A stretch of 64,000 nucleotides of DNA from Flagellimonas aurea (GTDB taxonomy: Bacteria; Bacteroidota; Bacteroidia; Flavobacteriales; Flavobacteriaceae), in NCBI RefSeq assembly GCF_017313785.1, contig NZ_JAFLNL010000013.1, forward strand, positions 1-64,000, read 5' to 3'. Position 1 is the first letter of the stretch; the number at the start of each line of letters is the position of its first letter. The notes under the pieces were generated by a model. That model was not told where the DNA came from and searched no databases. It saw nothing but the letters and a program-made list of their open reading frames with translations. Both the position numbers and the translations under genes were made by a program. Below are positions 26,699 to 37,117 of this stretch, piece by piece.

Positions 26699-27997
26699 AT
26701 GTACCTGCAAAACCCACTCCTTTTAACAATCAGTGCCGGACCATCAAATATTAGGTTCACAATGTATGAAATGGCAGAAAATCCCGTGAAGGAACTTTTT
26801 GGTGATATTCGTCACCTCGGATCCGGCAAAGAGGTTTTCAGGGTTACCCATGTTAAAGGCAATGAAAGGGAAAATTCACGGATATACGCTCCTGGCTTTT
26901 ATCAAGCGACCGTTTTTTTAATAGGTTGGCTAAAAAACCAACCCGGCTTCGATCGTATTGGTTACATAGGACACAAGATAACATATGGATTGAACTATCC
27001 TGGGCCGAAAGTAATCGATACCGCCCTATTGAACGAACTGAAACAGATTGCCGACTATAATATTCCTAACTGTCTTTCAACTGAGATTGAGATTGTTGAA
27101 ACGTTCACAATGCGATTTCCGGCATTACAGCAGGTAGCTTTTTTTGATACCAGTTTTCTGGTGAACCTGCCCAAGGCTGCCAAGATACCCCCTTTCATTC
27201 CAAGGCATTTTGAACGGGCACGCACGCACGGGCATGGCTTTCATGGGCAATCGTTTTCCCATATCATGATGGAGCTTAAAAAAAGGATAGGTATTCAAAA
27301 AGCCAATGGAAGACTCATTCTTGCACATCTTGGCAAAGAGGCCAGTATAACTGCCATCAAGGAGGGCAAGAGCATAGATGCCGGCATGGGGCTTACACCA
27401 TTGGGTGGGTTCGTCATGGGTACAAGAAGCGGAGATTTAGATCTTGGCGATTTTGCGCATTTACTGAAAAAAGAACGGAAGGGGGCAAAACAGCCCAACA
27501 GCTTGACAGATGATGAGGGCGGTTCGCCAAAAATCTCCGAAACAAGTACCGATATACTTGATTTACTTTTAAAAGAAGATGTTGACCGAAGGGCAATGGA
27601 AGCTGTAACTTCATTCTGCAATCAAGTAAGAAAGTGGATCGGGTCGTTTACCGCTGTCTTGGGCGGTTTGGATGTGCTGGTTTTCTCGGGTGACATCGGT
27701 GAAAATTCCCCAATAATACGATCCAGGATTTGTCAAGGACTTGACTTTTTAGGTATTGGGCTCGATGAGGGACAAAACAGAAAAAATTCATCTAAAATCT
27801 CTAAAGAGCAAAGTAAAGTGCTGGTCATGGTAATTCATGCCGATGAAGAATTGGTTATTGCAGAGAGCTTGGCCAATCAATATTTTAAAGATAAAAGTTA
27901 TGATAAAGTAATTTCACCCCAAAAGAGGGGAGGGCAAAAAAGGCCAAGGGTTTCCACTCGAAAAAATATTGACAAATTCACCATATGGGATGGGTAA
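26699..27997 (+). CDS. Acetate-kinase-family protein with altered N-terminal motif
   Basis: Member of the acetate/butyrate kinase fold, 432 residues (AckA is about 400). Conserved: FFDTSF (AckA FDTAFH), GHGFHGQSF (AckA YGFHGTSH), HLGKEASI, GMGLTPLGGFVMGTRSGD, and GGLDVLVFSGDIGENS. Changed: the first-strand signature reads ISAGPSN where AckA has INAGSSS, so the usual active-site Asn near residue 7-12 is Ser, and AckA's His before FDT is not evident. The C-terminus has a basic extension ending in about 20 unusual residues. It may be a kinase with altered substrate, or a regulator. If active, it would generate ATP from acetyl phosphate. Confidence 0.8.
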   Translation: MYLQNPLLLTISAGPSNIRFTMYEMAENPVKELFGDIRHLGSGKEVFRVTHVKGNERENSRIYAPGFYQATVFLIGWLKNQPGFDRIGYIGHKITYGLNYPGPKVIDTALLNELKQIADYNIPNCLSTEIEIVETFTMRFPALQQVAFFDTSFLVNLPKAAKIPPFIPRHFERARTHGHGFHGQSFSHIMMELKKRIGIQKANGRLILAHLGKEASITAIKEGKSIDAGMGLTPLGGFVMGTRSGDLDLGDFAHLLKKERKGAKQPNSLTDDEGGSPKISETSTDILDLLLKEDVDRRAMEAVTSFCNQVRKWIGSFTAVLGGLDVLVFSGDIGENSPIIRSRICQGLDFLGIGLDEGQNRKNSSKISKEQSKVLVMVIHADEELVIAESLANQYFKDKSYDKVISPQKRGGQKRPRVSTRKNIDKFTIWDG

Positions 27998-28108
27998 AAA
28001 GAATATTCCGGTTTCCCTGTTCCGGTCCGGTGCTAAATATCCGTTTGTCAGAACGAAGCGTTGAAAACCGGGCTGGGTGATTTTCTTGTAATATACCTGT
28101 AAAAAATT

Positions 28109-29092
28109 ATGAAGAATAAGAGTATGAAGACTATTAAACACATAGGCGTATTCACATCTGGGGGCGATTCCCCGGGAATGAACGCCGCCTTGCACGGGGT
28201 GGCCAAAACGGCTGAGATGAACAACCTAAGGCTCAGCGGTTTTAAAAAAGGTTACGAAGGCCTAATCGACGGTGACCTAGTACAGTTGGATTCCAGTCAA
28301 CTGAAAAAGAACGTTCACAGAGGCGGCACATTGTTGAAAACAGCAAGGAGCAAGCGGTTTTTGACGCTGGAGGGAAGACAACGAGCTATGCAAATTCTTG
28401 AAACGAACAAGGTCGATGCCCTGATTGCTATTGGTGGTGATGGCACCTTCAAAGGGCTATTGGCATTTTCAGAAATCTGTGACCTGCCGTTCTTGGGCAT
28501 TCCCGGCACCATCGATAATGATCTGGCAGGTACCGATTTTACACTCGGTTTCGATTCTGCAGTGAACACCGCAATTGAAAACATTGATAAGATCAGGGAT
28601 ACGGCGGAGTCCCATAATCGAATATTTCTGATAGAGGTAATGGGCAGGGACTGCGGGTATATTGCCATCCATTCCGGATTGGGTACGGGTGCAGATGCCA
28701 TTTTGATACCTGAAAGTGGGCATGACTTTACTCAATTGTTGGAAAAGGCGGGAAGCTACGATCGTGAAGAGGCCTTTGTTGTGATTGTTTCAGAAGGGGA
28801 TGAACTAGGGGTCGAGCCGGCAGCCAAAAAGATAAAGGAAATAAACCCTGAAGTGGACTTGCGCATTGCCAAACTGGGCCATGTACAACGCGGTGGAAAC
28901 GCCTCGGCATTTGATCGAATGTTGGGCATACGGCTCGGCACTGCTGCCGTAGAGGCACTTTTACATGGAAGAAAGAATGTCATGGCGGGAATCTTGAACA
29001 ACCAACTGAGCCTTACCCCGTTTGACCAAGTGGTAAAGGAACATCAAGTGAACGATGAACTGCGGAGTCTCTTGAAAATTTTCGGAAGCTAA
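28109..29092 (+). CDS. pfkA: ATP-dependent 6-phosphofructokinase
   Basis: Phosphorylates fructose 6-phosphate. The 327-residue chain has GGDSPGMNA, the ATP site IGGDGTFKG (Gly rather than Asp, favouring ATP over pyrophosphate), the substrate motif GTIDNDLAGT (G before TIDND, also ATP type), and the RGGNASAFDR region. ATG 28109 is used; ATG 28124 would also keep the entire fold. Its product feeds the class I aldolase encoded at 18770. It follows a 111-bp gap after the acetate-kinase homologue, so it may have its own promoter. Confidence 0.93.
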   Translation: MKNKSMKTIKHIGVFTSGGDSPGMNAALHGVAKTAEMNNLRLSGFKKGYEGLIDGDLVQLDSSQLKKNVHRGGTLLKTARSKRFLTLEGRQRAMQILETNKVDALIAIGGDGTFKGLLAFSEICDLPFLGIPGTIDNDLAGTDFTLGFDSAVNTAIENIDKIRDTAESHNRIFLIEVMGRDCGYIAIHSGLGTGADAILIPESGHDFTQLLEKAGSYDREEAFVVIVSEGDELGVEPAAKKIKEINPEVDLRIAKLGHVQRGGNASAFDRMLGIRLGTAAVEALLHGRKNVMAGILNNQLSLTPFDQVVKEHQVNDELRSLLKIFGS

Positions 29093-29099
29093 AATTACA

Positions 29100-31457
29100 A
29101 TGAAAAGAGCGTCGACCAACATAGCGATTATTTTCTTGCTGACTGCGGCTACCATAGTCTTCGAGATAAGTCTGTCAAGACTGTTCTCGTACCTTCTTAG
29201 TTTTCATTTCGTCCTCATTATCATTGCATTTTCCATACTGGGTTTGGGTATTGGCCAGATCACGTATGCCAAATATTCCAAGATGATTAATCATTCATGG
29301 CTTTGGTGGATGGCACTACCGTCCGTCACGATGTTTCTCAGTTTTGCCCTTTTGCTCAGCCTTTCACAACTGGGCGTTTCGTCGTCCACTGATTTTGGCC
29401 TGCCCATTTTTATATTCTTGTCAACTATTCCGTTCATGGCCATCGGAATAGTCTATGCCCATATTTTTGAAACGGATAATCGGCACTTGTCAACCTTATA
29501 TGCCTTAGACCTTATAGGGGCGGCCACAGGTGCACTCACCTCCGTTTTTTTGCTCAACACGTTTGGCTTGGCACAGGTGGTGGCGATTGCTATAGGGTTA
29601 CTGCTGCTGGCCCTGGTAGTAGCCTTGATAGCACACAAGAACCGTTATTCAAAAATACTGGCCCCCTTAGTGCTTGGCGTTATTTTTCTAATGGGATTTG
29701 CAAAAGATGCCCTGAACTTCACTATACCCGTTGCCAAAGACCCGTCCAAGGATTTGTACCGATTGATGGCCAACCCCGCTTTTAAAAGCGAAAAAATCGA
29801 AAGCCGCTGGAGTGCTTTTGGTCAGACGGATCTTGTAAAGTTCACATATCCTGATGGTACCGTGTCCAAATCAATGTTTATAGATGCTGCTGCGGGAACC
29901 AAAGTTATCGATATCGATGAACTTGCAAAGGATACTGTTAAAATGAGAAAAGTATTATCCGGATTTCCGGCCGTATTTGCTTTGAACTTTTTAAGCGAAA
30001 AGGAAAAGGATTCGGTGCTGATAATAGGTCCCGGTGGTGGAATAGATATTGCCACAACATACTTCATGGGCTTTAAATATATCGAGGCAGCAGAGGTCAA
30101 CCCTTCCTTTGTAGCATTGATGGAAAAATACAATCCCTCTACCTTCCTCGATAAGGAGAACATAAAGGTACATGTGAACGAAGGAAGAAATTTCATAATT
30201 GAGAACAAGGGAAAATTTGATGCCATCATATTGACCATTCCGGTGACCAAAAGTTCAAGGGGCACCGATTTTTATGGACTTACCGAGAACTATCTGTTCA
30301 CCATGGAGGCACTTGCCGATTATTTGGATGGTTTAACGGAAGACGGGGCCATCTATTTTACGATGCACGGAAGGCAGGAGGTATATAAAATGTTGGCGAA
30401 CTTTTTGGAGCTCCAGGATCGGATGGGGGTCAATCAAATAGAGGCGTTAAAAAAGGTGTATATCTATTCCGACGAAATGAACCCTGTATTGGTCATTAAA
30501 AAGAACCCTTTTGAACAAAAAACAATGGAGGAGGCACATAATACCGCACACTATTATGGATTGGACAAGGAGCCGTTTTATTTTCCGTATATCAGACAGG
30601 AAAGTTTGGACACCATCGTGCAGAACGTAAACTATCAATGGTTCATGTTCGACAAACTGTTGTACGATATCTCCAACGGATCTTATGCGTATGATGAACT
30701 TTGGAAAGCCGCTTCCATAAACTTGAGTCCGGTTTCCGATGATTCCCCCTATTTTTTTAATTACAACAATGGCCTACCCGATGCCATGACCACCCCTTTA
30801 TGGCTTGGTCTGTTCATCATCGGGTGGTTCATTTTCAATCATATGAACGGATGGAAATCGGTCTCTTTTTCAGAAAGCACCTCTTTATATATGCGAAGAA
30901 AATTTAGGGCCTGGGCACTCGTTTCCTTTTTGTTGGGGTTCTCATATATCCTCGTACAGGGATATCTTTTTCAGGTACTCAACTTAAAACTTTCCAATCC
31001 ATCACAGTCTTTTTCATTGCTGCTTTTTACATTTTTGTTGGGCAATGGCTTGGGCAGCCTTGTGACGGGGGCTTTCAAAAAAAATCTTTCCCGAAAGCTC
31101 ATCACATACACGGTCTTGATTATTTTGGTTTCCTTACTAACCGTTTACGTACTGCTCCCTATATGGTATAAACAACTATCTGAATTCTGGATCGCCCTAT
31201 TTTTGCTGCTTCCGTCTTTCTTTATAGGAATCCCTTTTCCGGTATTGCTGAAAAAGGCCTCCTCCCTGAAAGAGAAGAAAAGCATTCCCTATTTATTGGG
31301 TATATCAAGCGTGGCAGGCGTTGCCGCCTCGATCTTTGCCGTTGTCATTTCCATCCTTTACGGTTATAGATTTGTATTCCTTCTTGCCCTGTTAGGATAC
31401 GGTTTGGTGATAGTGCTGGCGTACAGATCAAAAACCCTTAAAATACAGAACACATGA
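29100..31457 (+). CDS. Membrane-embedded spermidine-synthase-like methyltransferase-fold protein
   Basis: A 785-residue polytopic protein. Helical membrane bundles flank a cytosolic SAM-fold domain at about residues 230-460 with the nucleotide loop [10 protein letters not shown], acidic EVNPSF at strand 2 and [10 protein letters not shown] where spermidine synthases have the D-x-x-DP gate. The N-terminal bundle has six to seven helices and the C-terminal bundle (from about 565) five to seven more. This architecture is widespread in environmental bacteria and is usually annotated as a spermidine synthase-like membrane protein; catalysis is unproven. The stop overlaps the site-2 protease gene by 4 bp, so the two are coupled. 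Confidence 0.8.
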   Translation: MKRASTNIAIIFLLTAATIVFEISLSRLFSYLLSFHFVLIIIAFSILGLGIGQITYAKYSKMINHSWLWWMALPSVTMFLSFALLLSLSQLGVSSSTDFGLPIFIFLSTIPFMAIGIVYAHIFETDNRHLSTLYALDLIGAATGALTSVFLLNTFGLAQVVAIAIGLLLLALVVALIAHKNRYSKILAPLVLGVIFLMGFAKDALNFTIPVAKDPSKDLYRLMANPAFKSEKIESRWSAFGQTDLVKFTYPDGTVSKSMFIDAAAGTKVIDIDELAKDTVKMRKVLSGFPAVFALNFLSEKEKDSVLIIGPGGGIDIATTYFMGFKYIEAAEVNPSFVALMEKYNPSTFLDKENIKVHVNEGRNFIIENKGKFDAIILTIPVTKSSRGTDFYGLTENYLFTMEALADYLDGLTEDGAIYFTMHGRQEVYKMLANFLELQDRMGVNQIEALKKVYIYSDEMNPVLVIKKNPFEQKTMEEAHNTAHYYGLDKEPFYFPYIRQESLDTIVQNVNYQWFMFDKLLYDISNGSYAYDELWKAASINLSPVSDDSPYFFNYNNGLPDAMTTPLWLGLFIIGWFIFNHMNGWKSVSFSESTSLYMRRKFRAWALVSFLLGFSYILVQGYLFQVLNLKLSNPSQSFSLLLFTFLLGNGLGSLVTGAFKKNLSRKLITYTVLIILVSLLTVYVLLPIWYKQLSEFWIALFLLLPSFFIGIPFPVLLKKASSLKEKKSIPYLLGISSVAGVAASIFAVVISILYGYRFVFLLALLGYGLVIVLAYRSKTLKIQNT

Positions 31458-32536
31458 AAAAATGGTCCCTCTTTATTGGAAGCTATGCGGGCATCAAGGT
31501 CTTCGTCCACTGGACGTTTTGGATCATTGTCGGATGGATATTCATGATGCATTTTGAAATGGGCCATGGTTGGACAGAAGGCATAAAGGGAGCATTTTTC
31601 ATCATCGTTCTCTTTGCCTGCGTTGTCCTACACGAATTTGGCCATGCGCTCGCGGCCAAAAAATATAATATCCCAACGCGTGATATTACGCTCTATCCCA
31701 TTGGTGGCGTCGCCAGTCTCAATAGAATGCCGGATAAACCTGCCCAGGAACTGGTGGTGGCACTGGCCGGCCCTGTAGTAAATATTGTGATTGCCGGGAC
31801 CCTTTTTGTTCTTCTCTACGTTAACGATGAACTGTTGCCAATTTCGAAAATAGACCACATGAGCAGTGAAGATTTCTGGTTTAACATCATGGCTGCCAAT
31901 GTGATCCTTGCGGTCTTTAATTTGATACCAGCTTTTCCAATGGACGGTGGAAGAGTGTTGAGGGCACTATTGGCATTCAGGTTAGATAAGCTGAAAGCAA
32001 CGACCATTGCCGCACGGGTAGGCCAGTTTTTAGCCATAGTATTCGTTTTTCTTGGTTTTTTCTCTAATTTCTGGTTGGTTTTTATTGGCCTGTTCATCTA
32101 TCTAGGTGCCGGAGTCGAGCAAATGCACGAAAGTGGCAAATCTGCTCTGGTCGGATTTACCGTAAAGGATGTTTTGATTGCACAATATACCTGTTTATCG
32201 CCCACGGAAACCTTGGGAAACCTGGTGCAGATATTGCAAAGTACCCAAGAAGAGGTTTTTTTGGTCACAGAAAATAATCATGTGCATGGCGTGCTGACAC
32301 GAAAGGACCTGATCAAGGGGCTTTCCTCATATGGCAATGATTCCTATGTATCCGATCTTATGAGAAAAGATTTTGTAACAGTAGACACAAATATGCCCCT
32401 ACAGCAGGTGTACGAAAAGCTCATGTCTAACAATTCCCAGTTTGCCACGGTCTTGGATGACGGGCAGCTGAAAGGAATTGTGACCCTGAAAGGAATTAAT
32501 GAAATGATAATAGTTACAAGGGAAAGAAAAAAATAA
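31454..32536 (+). CDS. Site-2 protease family protein with C-terminal CBS pair
   Basis: Intramembrane zinc metalloprotease, 360 residues. The HEFGH zinc motif is at 60-64 and the second motif AFPMDGGR at about 160-167; six membrane helices cover residues 15-220. The C-terminal part (about 235-360) is a pair of CBS motifs ([12 protein letters not shown] and [18 protein letters not shown]), which bind adenine nucleotides and could tie activity to energy charge. Overlap with the methyltransferase-like gene (ATGA) and the MgtC/DUF4010 gene (TAATG) indicates one transcription unit. Substrate unknown. Confidence 0.9.
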   Translation: MKKWSLFIGSYAGIKVFVHWTFWIIVGWIFMMHFEMGHGWTEGIKGAFFIIVLFACVVLHEFGHALAAKKYNIPTRDITLYPIGGVASLNRMPDKPAQELVVALAGPVVNIVIAGTLFVLLYVNDELLPISKIDHMSSEDFWFNIMAANVILAVFNLIPAFPMDGGRVLRALLAFRLDKLKATTIAARVGQFLAIVFVFLGFFSNFWLVFIGLFIYLGAGVEQMHESGKSALVGFTVKDVLIAQYTCLSPTETLGNLVQILQSTQEEVFLVTENNHVHGVLTRKDLIKGLSSYGNDSYVSDLMRKDFVTVDTNMPLQQVYEKLMSNNSQFATVLDDGQLKGIVTLKGINEMIIVTRERKK

Positions 32537-33816
32537 TGCAAACACATCAAAACATAAGTGAGCTATTAAGCCCCTACATTCTGGGGGTACTCCTAAGCAC
32601 GGGTATAGGTCTTATCCTTGGACTGGAAAGGGAATATGACAAGCTAAAGGATGAGCAGGGGTTTGCCGGTATTCGAACATTTCCGATAACGGCCATAATC
32701 GGTTTTATGTTGGGCAGTTTGAACGAGACTTATACCTCTTGGCTTGTCATTGTTAGTTTGGCGACCATTATTTTGTTCTTTGCCATCAGCCATTTGTCCA
32801 TTGTGCAGAAACATTCCATGACCGGTAATACCACAAATCTCGCTTTGATTGCCACATTTATTCTTGGTGTTATGGTTTCGGGCCATTTGTACAAAGAGTC
32901 TATTGCCACGGCCGTAATTGTGGTTACGTTGTTATCCCTAAAGACCACCTTCCGCTCGTTCATAAAGAATATCACATCCGAAGAACTGTTTGCCTTTATC
33001 AAATTCTCAATCATTGCACTTTTGATATTACCGTTTCTGCCCGATAAGGATTATGGGCCAGAGGGCCTTCTGAACCCTTTTGAGATAGGGGCTATTATAG
33101 TCATTGTTTCCTTTTTGAACTTTATCGGCTACTTTTTGGTCAAATATGTTGGATCAAAAAAGGGAATCTTGTTGACGGCTATTCTGGGCGGTTTAATATC
33201 GAGTACGGCGGTAGCTTGGATCTATGCCTCCAGAAGTAAGGAGTCTCCCGAGCTTTCAAAAAAATACGCAGCGGGTATCATTATAGCATCGGCGATTATG
33301 TTCCCTAGACTTGCGGCTCTTGCCTATATTTTCAATATTGCTATCCTGAACTATCTTACAATTCCCTTTGCCCTGCTTACGGTGGTCTGTCTCGTAGCTT
33401 CCCTGCTTTTGATACGGAAGGATGACGATCAGCCGAACACCGACATCAATTTGGGAAATCCACTTAACATCTGGAATGCGATCGGTTTTGGCGGCATCTA
33501 TGTGGCCATCCTGTTCTCGGTTTTTTATGGAAACAAATTTTTTGGCGAAAGTGGTCTTTATTATTCGGCATTGATAGCAGGTTTGGCCGATACCGATGCC
33601 ATAACCATCAGTATGGCAAAATTTGCCTTGCAGAATGAAAAGCTGATTTTGGCATCGAATGTCATCATTGCAGCGACCCTGAGCAATATGACCGTGAAAT
33701 TGGGCATTGCCTTTTTCAAAGGCTCTCAAAAAACAGGGCGACTAGTGGGCTATGCCTTTGGGGCGGTCGTCCTTCTTGGCATCCTTTATATTGTACTTAA
33801 TTCTTGGATAAATTGA
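32536..33816 (+). CDS. MgtC/SapB-family membrane protein (DUF4010)
   Basis: Polytopic membrane protein of 426 residues. The N-terminal third is an MgtC-like bundle (GIGLILGLEREYDK ... GFAGIRTFPITAIIGFMLG) and the rest is the DUF4010 bundle (GGLISSTAVAWIYASRSKE, AGLADTDAITISMAKFA). About ten to twelve helices. MgtC proteins are known for control of phosphate and ATP level in acid or Mg-limited conditions; DUF4010 members have no assigned transport. It starts within the stop codon of the site-2 protease gene. Confidence 0.85.
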   Translation: MQTHQNISELLSPYILGVLLSTGIGLILGLEREYDKLKDEQGFAGIRTFPITAIIGFMLGSLNETYTSWLVIVSLATIILFFAISHLSIVQKHSMTGNTTNLALIATFILGVMVSGHLYKESIATAVIVVTLLSLKTTFRSFIKNITSEELFAFIKFSIIALLILPFLPDKDYGPEGLLNPFEIGAIIVIVSFLNFIGYFLVKYVGSKKGILLTAILGGLISSTAVAWIYASRSKESPELSKKYAAGIIIASAIMFPRLAALAYIFNIAILNYLTIPFALLTVVCLVASLLLIRKDDDQPNTDINLGNPLNIWNAIGFGGIYVAILFSVFYGNKFFGESGLYYSALIAGLADTDAITISMAKFALQNEKLILASNVIIAATLSNMTVKLGIAFFKGSQKTGRLVGYAFGAVVLLGILYIVLNSWIN

Positions 33817-33838
33817 GATTTTAATAGCAGAAACCAAA

Positions 33839-34834
33839 ATGAACACAACAGTATATAGCACACACAAGTTTGAAGAACATTATCTAATTCAAGCAAATAA
33901 TAATAAACATCAATTAATACTACTTGATGTTCGATTGACAGAAGAAACGGCTGTTCTAGCTAAAGGTTCTAAAACAGTTAGCTTATTTACAGGTGATGAT
34001 GCCTCAAAGAATGTACTAAAAAAACTAAAAGTCATTGGCGTAGAAAATATCGCATTGCGTTCGGCTGGTTTTAATCATGTTGATTTGGCAGCAGTTACCG
34101 AATTGGACATAAAAGTAGCTAGGGTTCCTGCCTATTCCCCCTATGCCATTGCCGAACACACCATAGCGTTGATACTTGCATTGAACAGAAAACTGGTTAG
34201 GGCCCACAATAGGGTCAGGGATATGAATTTCTCGCTGAACGGACTCACAGGGTTCGACCTGAACGGCAAAACGGTCGGGGTATTGGGCACGGGAAAAATT
34301 GGTGCGGTCCTGGTCAAAATACTATATGGTTTTGGCTGTAAGATACTGGCATACGACCTAGAGGAGGATAAGGAATTGAAAGAAATGTATGGTGTACGAT
34401 TCACTGACTGCCAAACACTCTGCAGCGAATCGGACATCATAAGCCTCCACGTTCCCTTAACCCCCGAAACGAGGCATATCATCAGTGCCGAACAAATCGA
34501 ACGCATGAAAAAAGGGGTAATGCTTATCAATACGAGCAGGGGCGCGCTGGTCGATACCAAAGCGGTCATAGAGGGACTGAAATCAAGGAAAATCGGCTAT
34601 TTCGGTATTGATGTGTATGAAGAGGAAGAAGGGCTGTTCTTTGAAGACCACTCCGACGAGATTTTACAAGATGATGTAATTGCCCGATTAATGACCTTTC
34701 CCAATGTCTTGATTACCAGTCACCAGGCTTTTTTGACCAATACGGCTTTGACCAACATTGCTGAAACCACCATTTATAACATTGATTGTTTCGAAAATGG
34801 AACCGTTTCAGGAAATGAAATAAAAACGAAGTGA
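33839..34834 (+). CDS. ldhA: D-lactate dehydrogenase (2-hydroxyacid dehydrogenase family)
   Basis: NAD-dependent reduction of pyruvate to D-lactate, 331 residues. Substrate-domain start resembles fermentative LdhA (YSTHKFEEHYL); nucleotide loop GVLGTGKIGAVL at about 146-157; catalytic Arg in NTSRGALVD, Glu in DVYEEEEGLFFED and His in ITSHQAFLT. The FFEDHS and LMTFPNVLITSHQAF regions mark the LdhA subgroup rather than glycerate or phosphoglycerate dehydrogenases. The first 300 bp look clearly more AT-rich than the rest of the gene, as if the two halves had different histories. It gives the array an electron sink. Confidence 0.9.
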   Translation: MNTTVYSTHKFEEHYLIQANNNKHQLILLDVRLTEETAVLAKGSKTVSLFTGDDASKNVLKKLKVIGVENIALRSAGFNHVDLAAVTELDIKVARVPAYSPYAIAEHTIALILALNRKLVRAHNRVRDMNFSLNGLTGFDLNGKTVGVLGTGKIGAVLVKILYGFGCKILAYDLEEDKELKEMYGVRFTDCQTLCSESDIISLHVPLTPETRHIISAEQIERMKKGVMLINTSRGALVDTKAVIEGLKSRKIGYFGIDVYEEEEGLFFEDHSDEILQDDVIARLMTFPNVLITSHQAFLTNTALTNIAETTIYNIDCFENGTVSGNEIKTK

Positions 34835-34859
34835 AACAACCCATAAAATCATAGTTAAG

Positions 34860-35690
34860 ATGAAAAACATATTGGTACCCACAGACTTTTCAGAGAACTG
34901 CAATAAGGCGGCGGAGTTTGGAATCAAGATGGCCAAGCTCTTCGAGGCAGAAATCCATTTTTTCCATTTGCTGAAAACACCGGTGGATTGGGTAAAATTG
35001 GATAAGCAAAAAGAAAAGCGATATCCGGAGACCCTCAAAAAAATTGGGGCAGCAAAAGCCTCATTACGTGCATTGGAAAAAAAGGCCGAACAAGAAAACC
35101 TGAAATGTCAGACCTTTTTGCAATTTCAGGTGGACCAGGAAAACATACTGAAACATTCTGGCCATTATGACCATGATTTCATTATTGCGGGCAGTAGTGG
35201 CACCAAGGGCATTGTACGGGAACTTTTGGGAAGCAACGTCGAACGTTTGGTAAGAAGATCTGATGTTCCGGTCATTGTGGTAAAAGAAGATGATGTAAGG
35301 TTTCCTTTCAAGGATATCGTCTTCGTTTCAGATTTTGTGGAGGATGTGGGCAATGCCTTTAAAGAGGTACTATCCATCGCAGTAAAATGCAATGCAAAAA
35401 TTCACCTTTTGCGCATCAATACAGAATCGGACCGTAACAGTATTGCCCTCGGCCTAGACCCTATTCGAAAGTTTTTGGAGGGTTTTCCCAAACTCAAGAA
35501 TTTCTCTATGAACGTCTATAACGAAATGACGGTGGAGACGGGCATCAACACTTATTTGAAGCAAAACAAAGCTGACCTGATCGCCATGCGCACACATGGC
35601 AATACAGGTTTTTTGAGTTTGTTCTCAAAAAGTATAGCTGAAGGGGTTGCAAACCATTCATCACTGCCGGTAATGACTATCAAAATTTGA
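34860..35690 (+). CDS. Universal stress protein, two tandem Usp domains
   Basis: A 276-residue two-domain UspA protein. Domain 1 (about 1-143) keeps MKNILVPTDFSENC and the ATP motif GSSGTKGIVRELLGSNVERLV. Domain 2 (about 150-276) has a degenerate binding loop (RTHGNTGFLSLFSKSIAE), so one of two sites is probably inactive. Such tandem Usp proteins form internal pseudo-dimers. It follows ldhA by 25 bp and precedes a K+ channel gene by 13 bp. Confidence 0.9.
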   Translation: MKNILVPTDFSENCNKAAEFGIKMAKLFEAEIHFFHLLKTPVDWVKLDKQKEKRYPETLKKIGAAKASLRALEKKAEQENLKCQTFLQFQVDQENILKHSGHYDHDFIIAGSSGTKGIVRELLGSNVERLVRRSDVPVIVVKEDDVRFPFKDIVFVSDFVEDVGNAFKEVLSIAVKCNAKIHLLRINTESDRNSIALGLDPIRKFLEGFPKLKNFSMNVYNEMTVETGINTYLKQNKADLIAMRTHGNTGFLSLFSKSIAEGVANHSSLPVMTIKI

Positions 35691-35703
35691 AAAGTATAAC
35701 ACT

Positions 35704-36258
35704 ATGTCCGATAGCTTAGGTCAAATACGAGAAATAGCCTTCTACAAATTATTGTTGGACAGAACGGTATTGCCCCTGGTTACCATTTTGGGAATAGGCA
35801 TCCTGTATGTCGTTTTGATGTCGATGATAGACCACCCCTCTTTTCCATTCCACATAATTATCGTTGCGGCAGCACTTGGAAAGACCATTGTGATAACGGC
35901 AACTACCCTGAAACGCTTGTCAAAATTGATCAAGATCTGTCATTCATTGGAGAGATTGCTTTGGGTTTTTGGATTGATTATCATCATTAGCATTTTCTCC
36001 TATGCGACCGACTATGCTTGTCTTTTCCAATTTAACCATACCACATTTGAAGGCGTTCCTGATTATTCGAACTCGTATCTCTACAATTTGTATCACTTTT
36101 TTTATTTCAGTGTGATCACATTTTCAACGGTGGGCTACGGCGATATTGTTCCTACTTCAGACGTAGCCAGATTTGTTGTCATGCTCGAAATATTCCTAAG
36201 CTTTTTCTTGGTCGTCTTTGCTTTGGCCAATATTAAAAAAATACACATTAATGGATAA
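35704..36258 (+). CDS. Two-pore-domain-like potassium channel protein
   Basis: A 184-residue ion-channel protein with four hydrophobic helices. The selectivity filter appears as STVGYGDIVPTS (about residues 140-151), immediately after a pore helix; only one filter is seen, so a functional channel would be a tetramer. N-terminal helices (about 20-40, 45-65, 77-100) are of uncertain sensor function. The stop overlaps the downstream ATP-cone gene by 8 bp. Confidence 0.88.
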   Translation: MSDSLGQIREIAFYKLLLDRTVLPLVTILGIGILYVVLMSMIDHPSFPFHIIIVAAALGKTIVITATTLKRLSKLIKICHSLERLLWVFGLIIIISIFSYATDYACLFQFNHTTFEGVPDYSNSYLYNLYHFFYFSVITFSTVGYGDIVPTSDVARFVVMLEIFLSFFLVVFALANIKKIHING

Positions 36259-37090
36259 GATAACAATTATAAAAGCAAGCGGCGAGAAGGCACCTTTTCA
36301 AATGGAAAAAGTAAGGCGGTCATTGGAACGGGCCGGTGCGAATGAAATAACAATTAATGAGATTGTCAAAAATATTGAGGACATCGTTTTCGACGGAATG
36401 ACCACCAAGAAGATATATCAAATGGCCTTTAAGATGTTGAAAAGGAAATCTCGGGTAAGCGCATCAAAATACAAACTCAAAAAAGCGCTGATGGAACTGG
36501 GGCCTTCAGGCTACCCCTTTGAAAAGTTTGTCGGCAAATTGCTGGAACACGAAGGATTTCAGACACAAGTCAGTAGCATCATACAGGGAAGCTGTGTGAC
36601 CCATGAAGTAGATGTCATTGCCCAAAAGGATAAGAAACATTATATGATTGAATGCAAATACCATAGCGACCAAGGCAGGTTTTGCAATGTCAAGATTCCA
36701 CTATATATACATTCAAGATTTTTGGATGTCGAAAAACAATGGGAAAAACAGCAAGGCCACAAAACAAAGTTTCATCAGGGTGGAGTGTACACCAACACCC
36801 GTTTTACAACTGATGCTATACAATATGGCACCTGTGTTGGGCTGATGCTTACAAGTTGGGATTATCCGGAAGGAAACGGTCTGAAAGAACGCATAGACAA
36901 ATCCGGCCTACATCCCTTAACCTCTTTAACAACCTTGACGAAGGCCGAGAAATCCAAATTATTGGATAAAGGCATTGTGCTCTGCAAAGAGCTTCACGAA
37001 ACACCTACTTTGCTAAATGAAATCGGAATAGATAAAACAAGGCACAAAAAGATTTTGGAGGATTCCGAAGCACTGTGCAAAAACCATTAA
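36251..37090 (+). CDS. ATP-cone plus Mrr-like restriction-endonuclease-fold protein
   Basis: A 279-residue fusion. The first 85 residues are an ATP-cone (ITIIKASGEKAPFQMEKVRRSLERAG), the nucleotide-sensing module of NrdR and ribonucleotide reductase. From about 90 the chain is a PD-(D/E)xK nuclease fold: GYPFEKFVGKLLEHEGF, then HEVDVIAQ with the Asp and MIECKYHS with the E-x-K. ATG 36251 was chosen over an upstream ATG inside the channel gene because it starts the ATP-cone directly. Such proteins are annotated as restriction endonucleases; here nuclease activity may be gated by ATP/dATP level. No methyltransferase partner gene. Confidence 0.85.
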   Translation: MDKITIIKASGEKAPFQMEKVRRSLERAGANEITINEIVKNIEDIVFDGMTTKKIYQMAFKMLKRKSRVSASKYKLKKALMELGPSGYPFEKFVGKLLEHEGFQTQVSSIIQGSCVTHEVDVIAQKDKKHYMIECKYHSDQGRFCNVKIPLYIHSRFLDVEKQWEKQQGHKTKFHQGGVYTNTRFTTDAIQYGTCVGLMLTSWDYPEGNGLKERIDKSGLHPLTSLTTLTKAEKSKLLDKGIVLCKELHETPTLLNEIGIDKTRHKKILEDSEALCKNH

Positions 37091-37117
37091 AAAAATAAAA
37101 TCTTAAAAATAACTATC

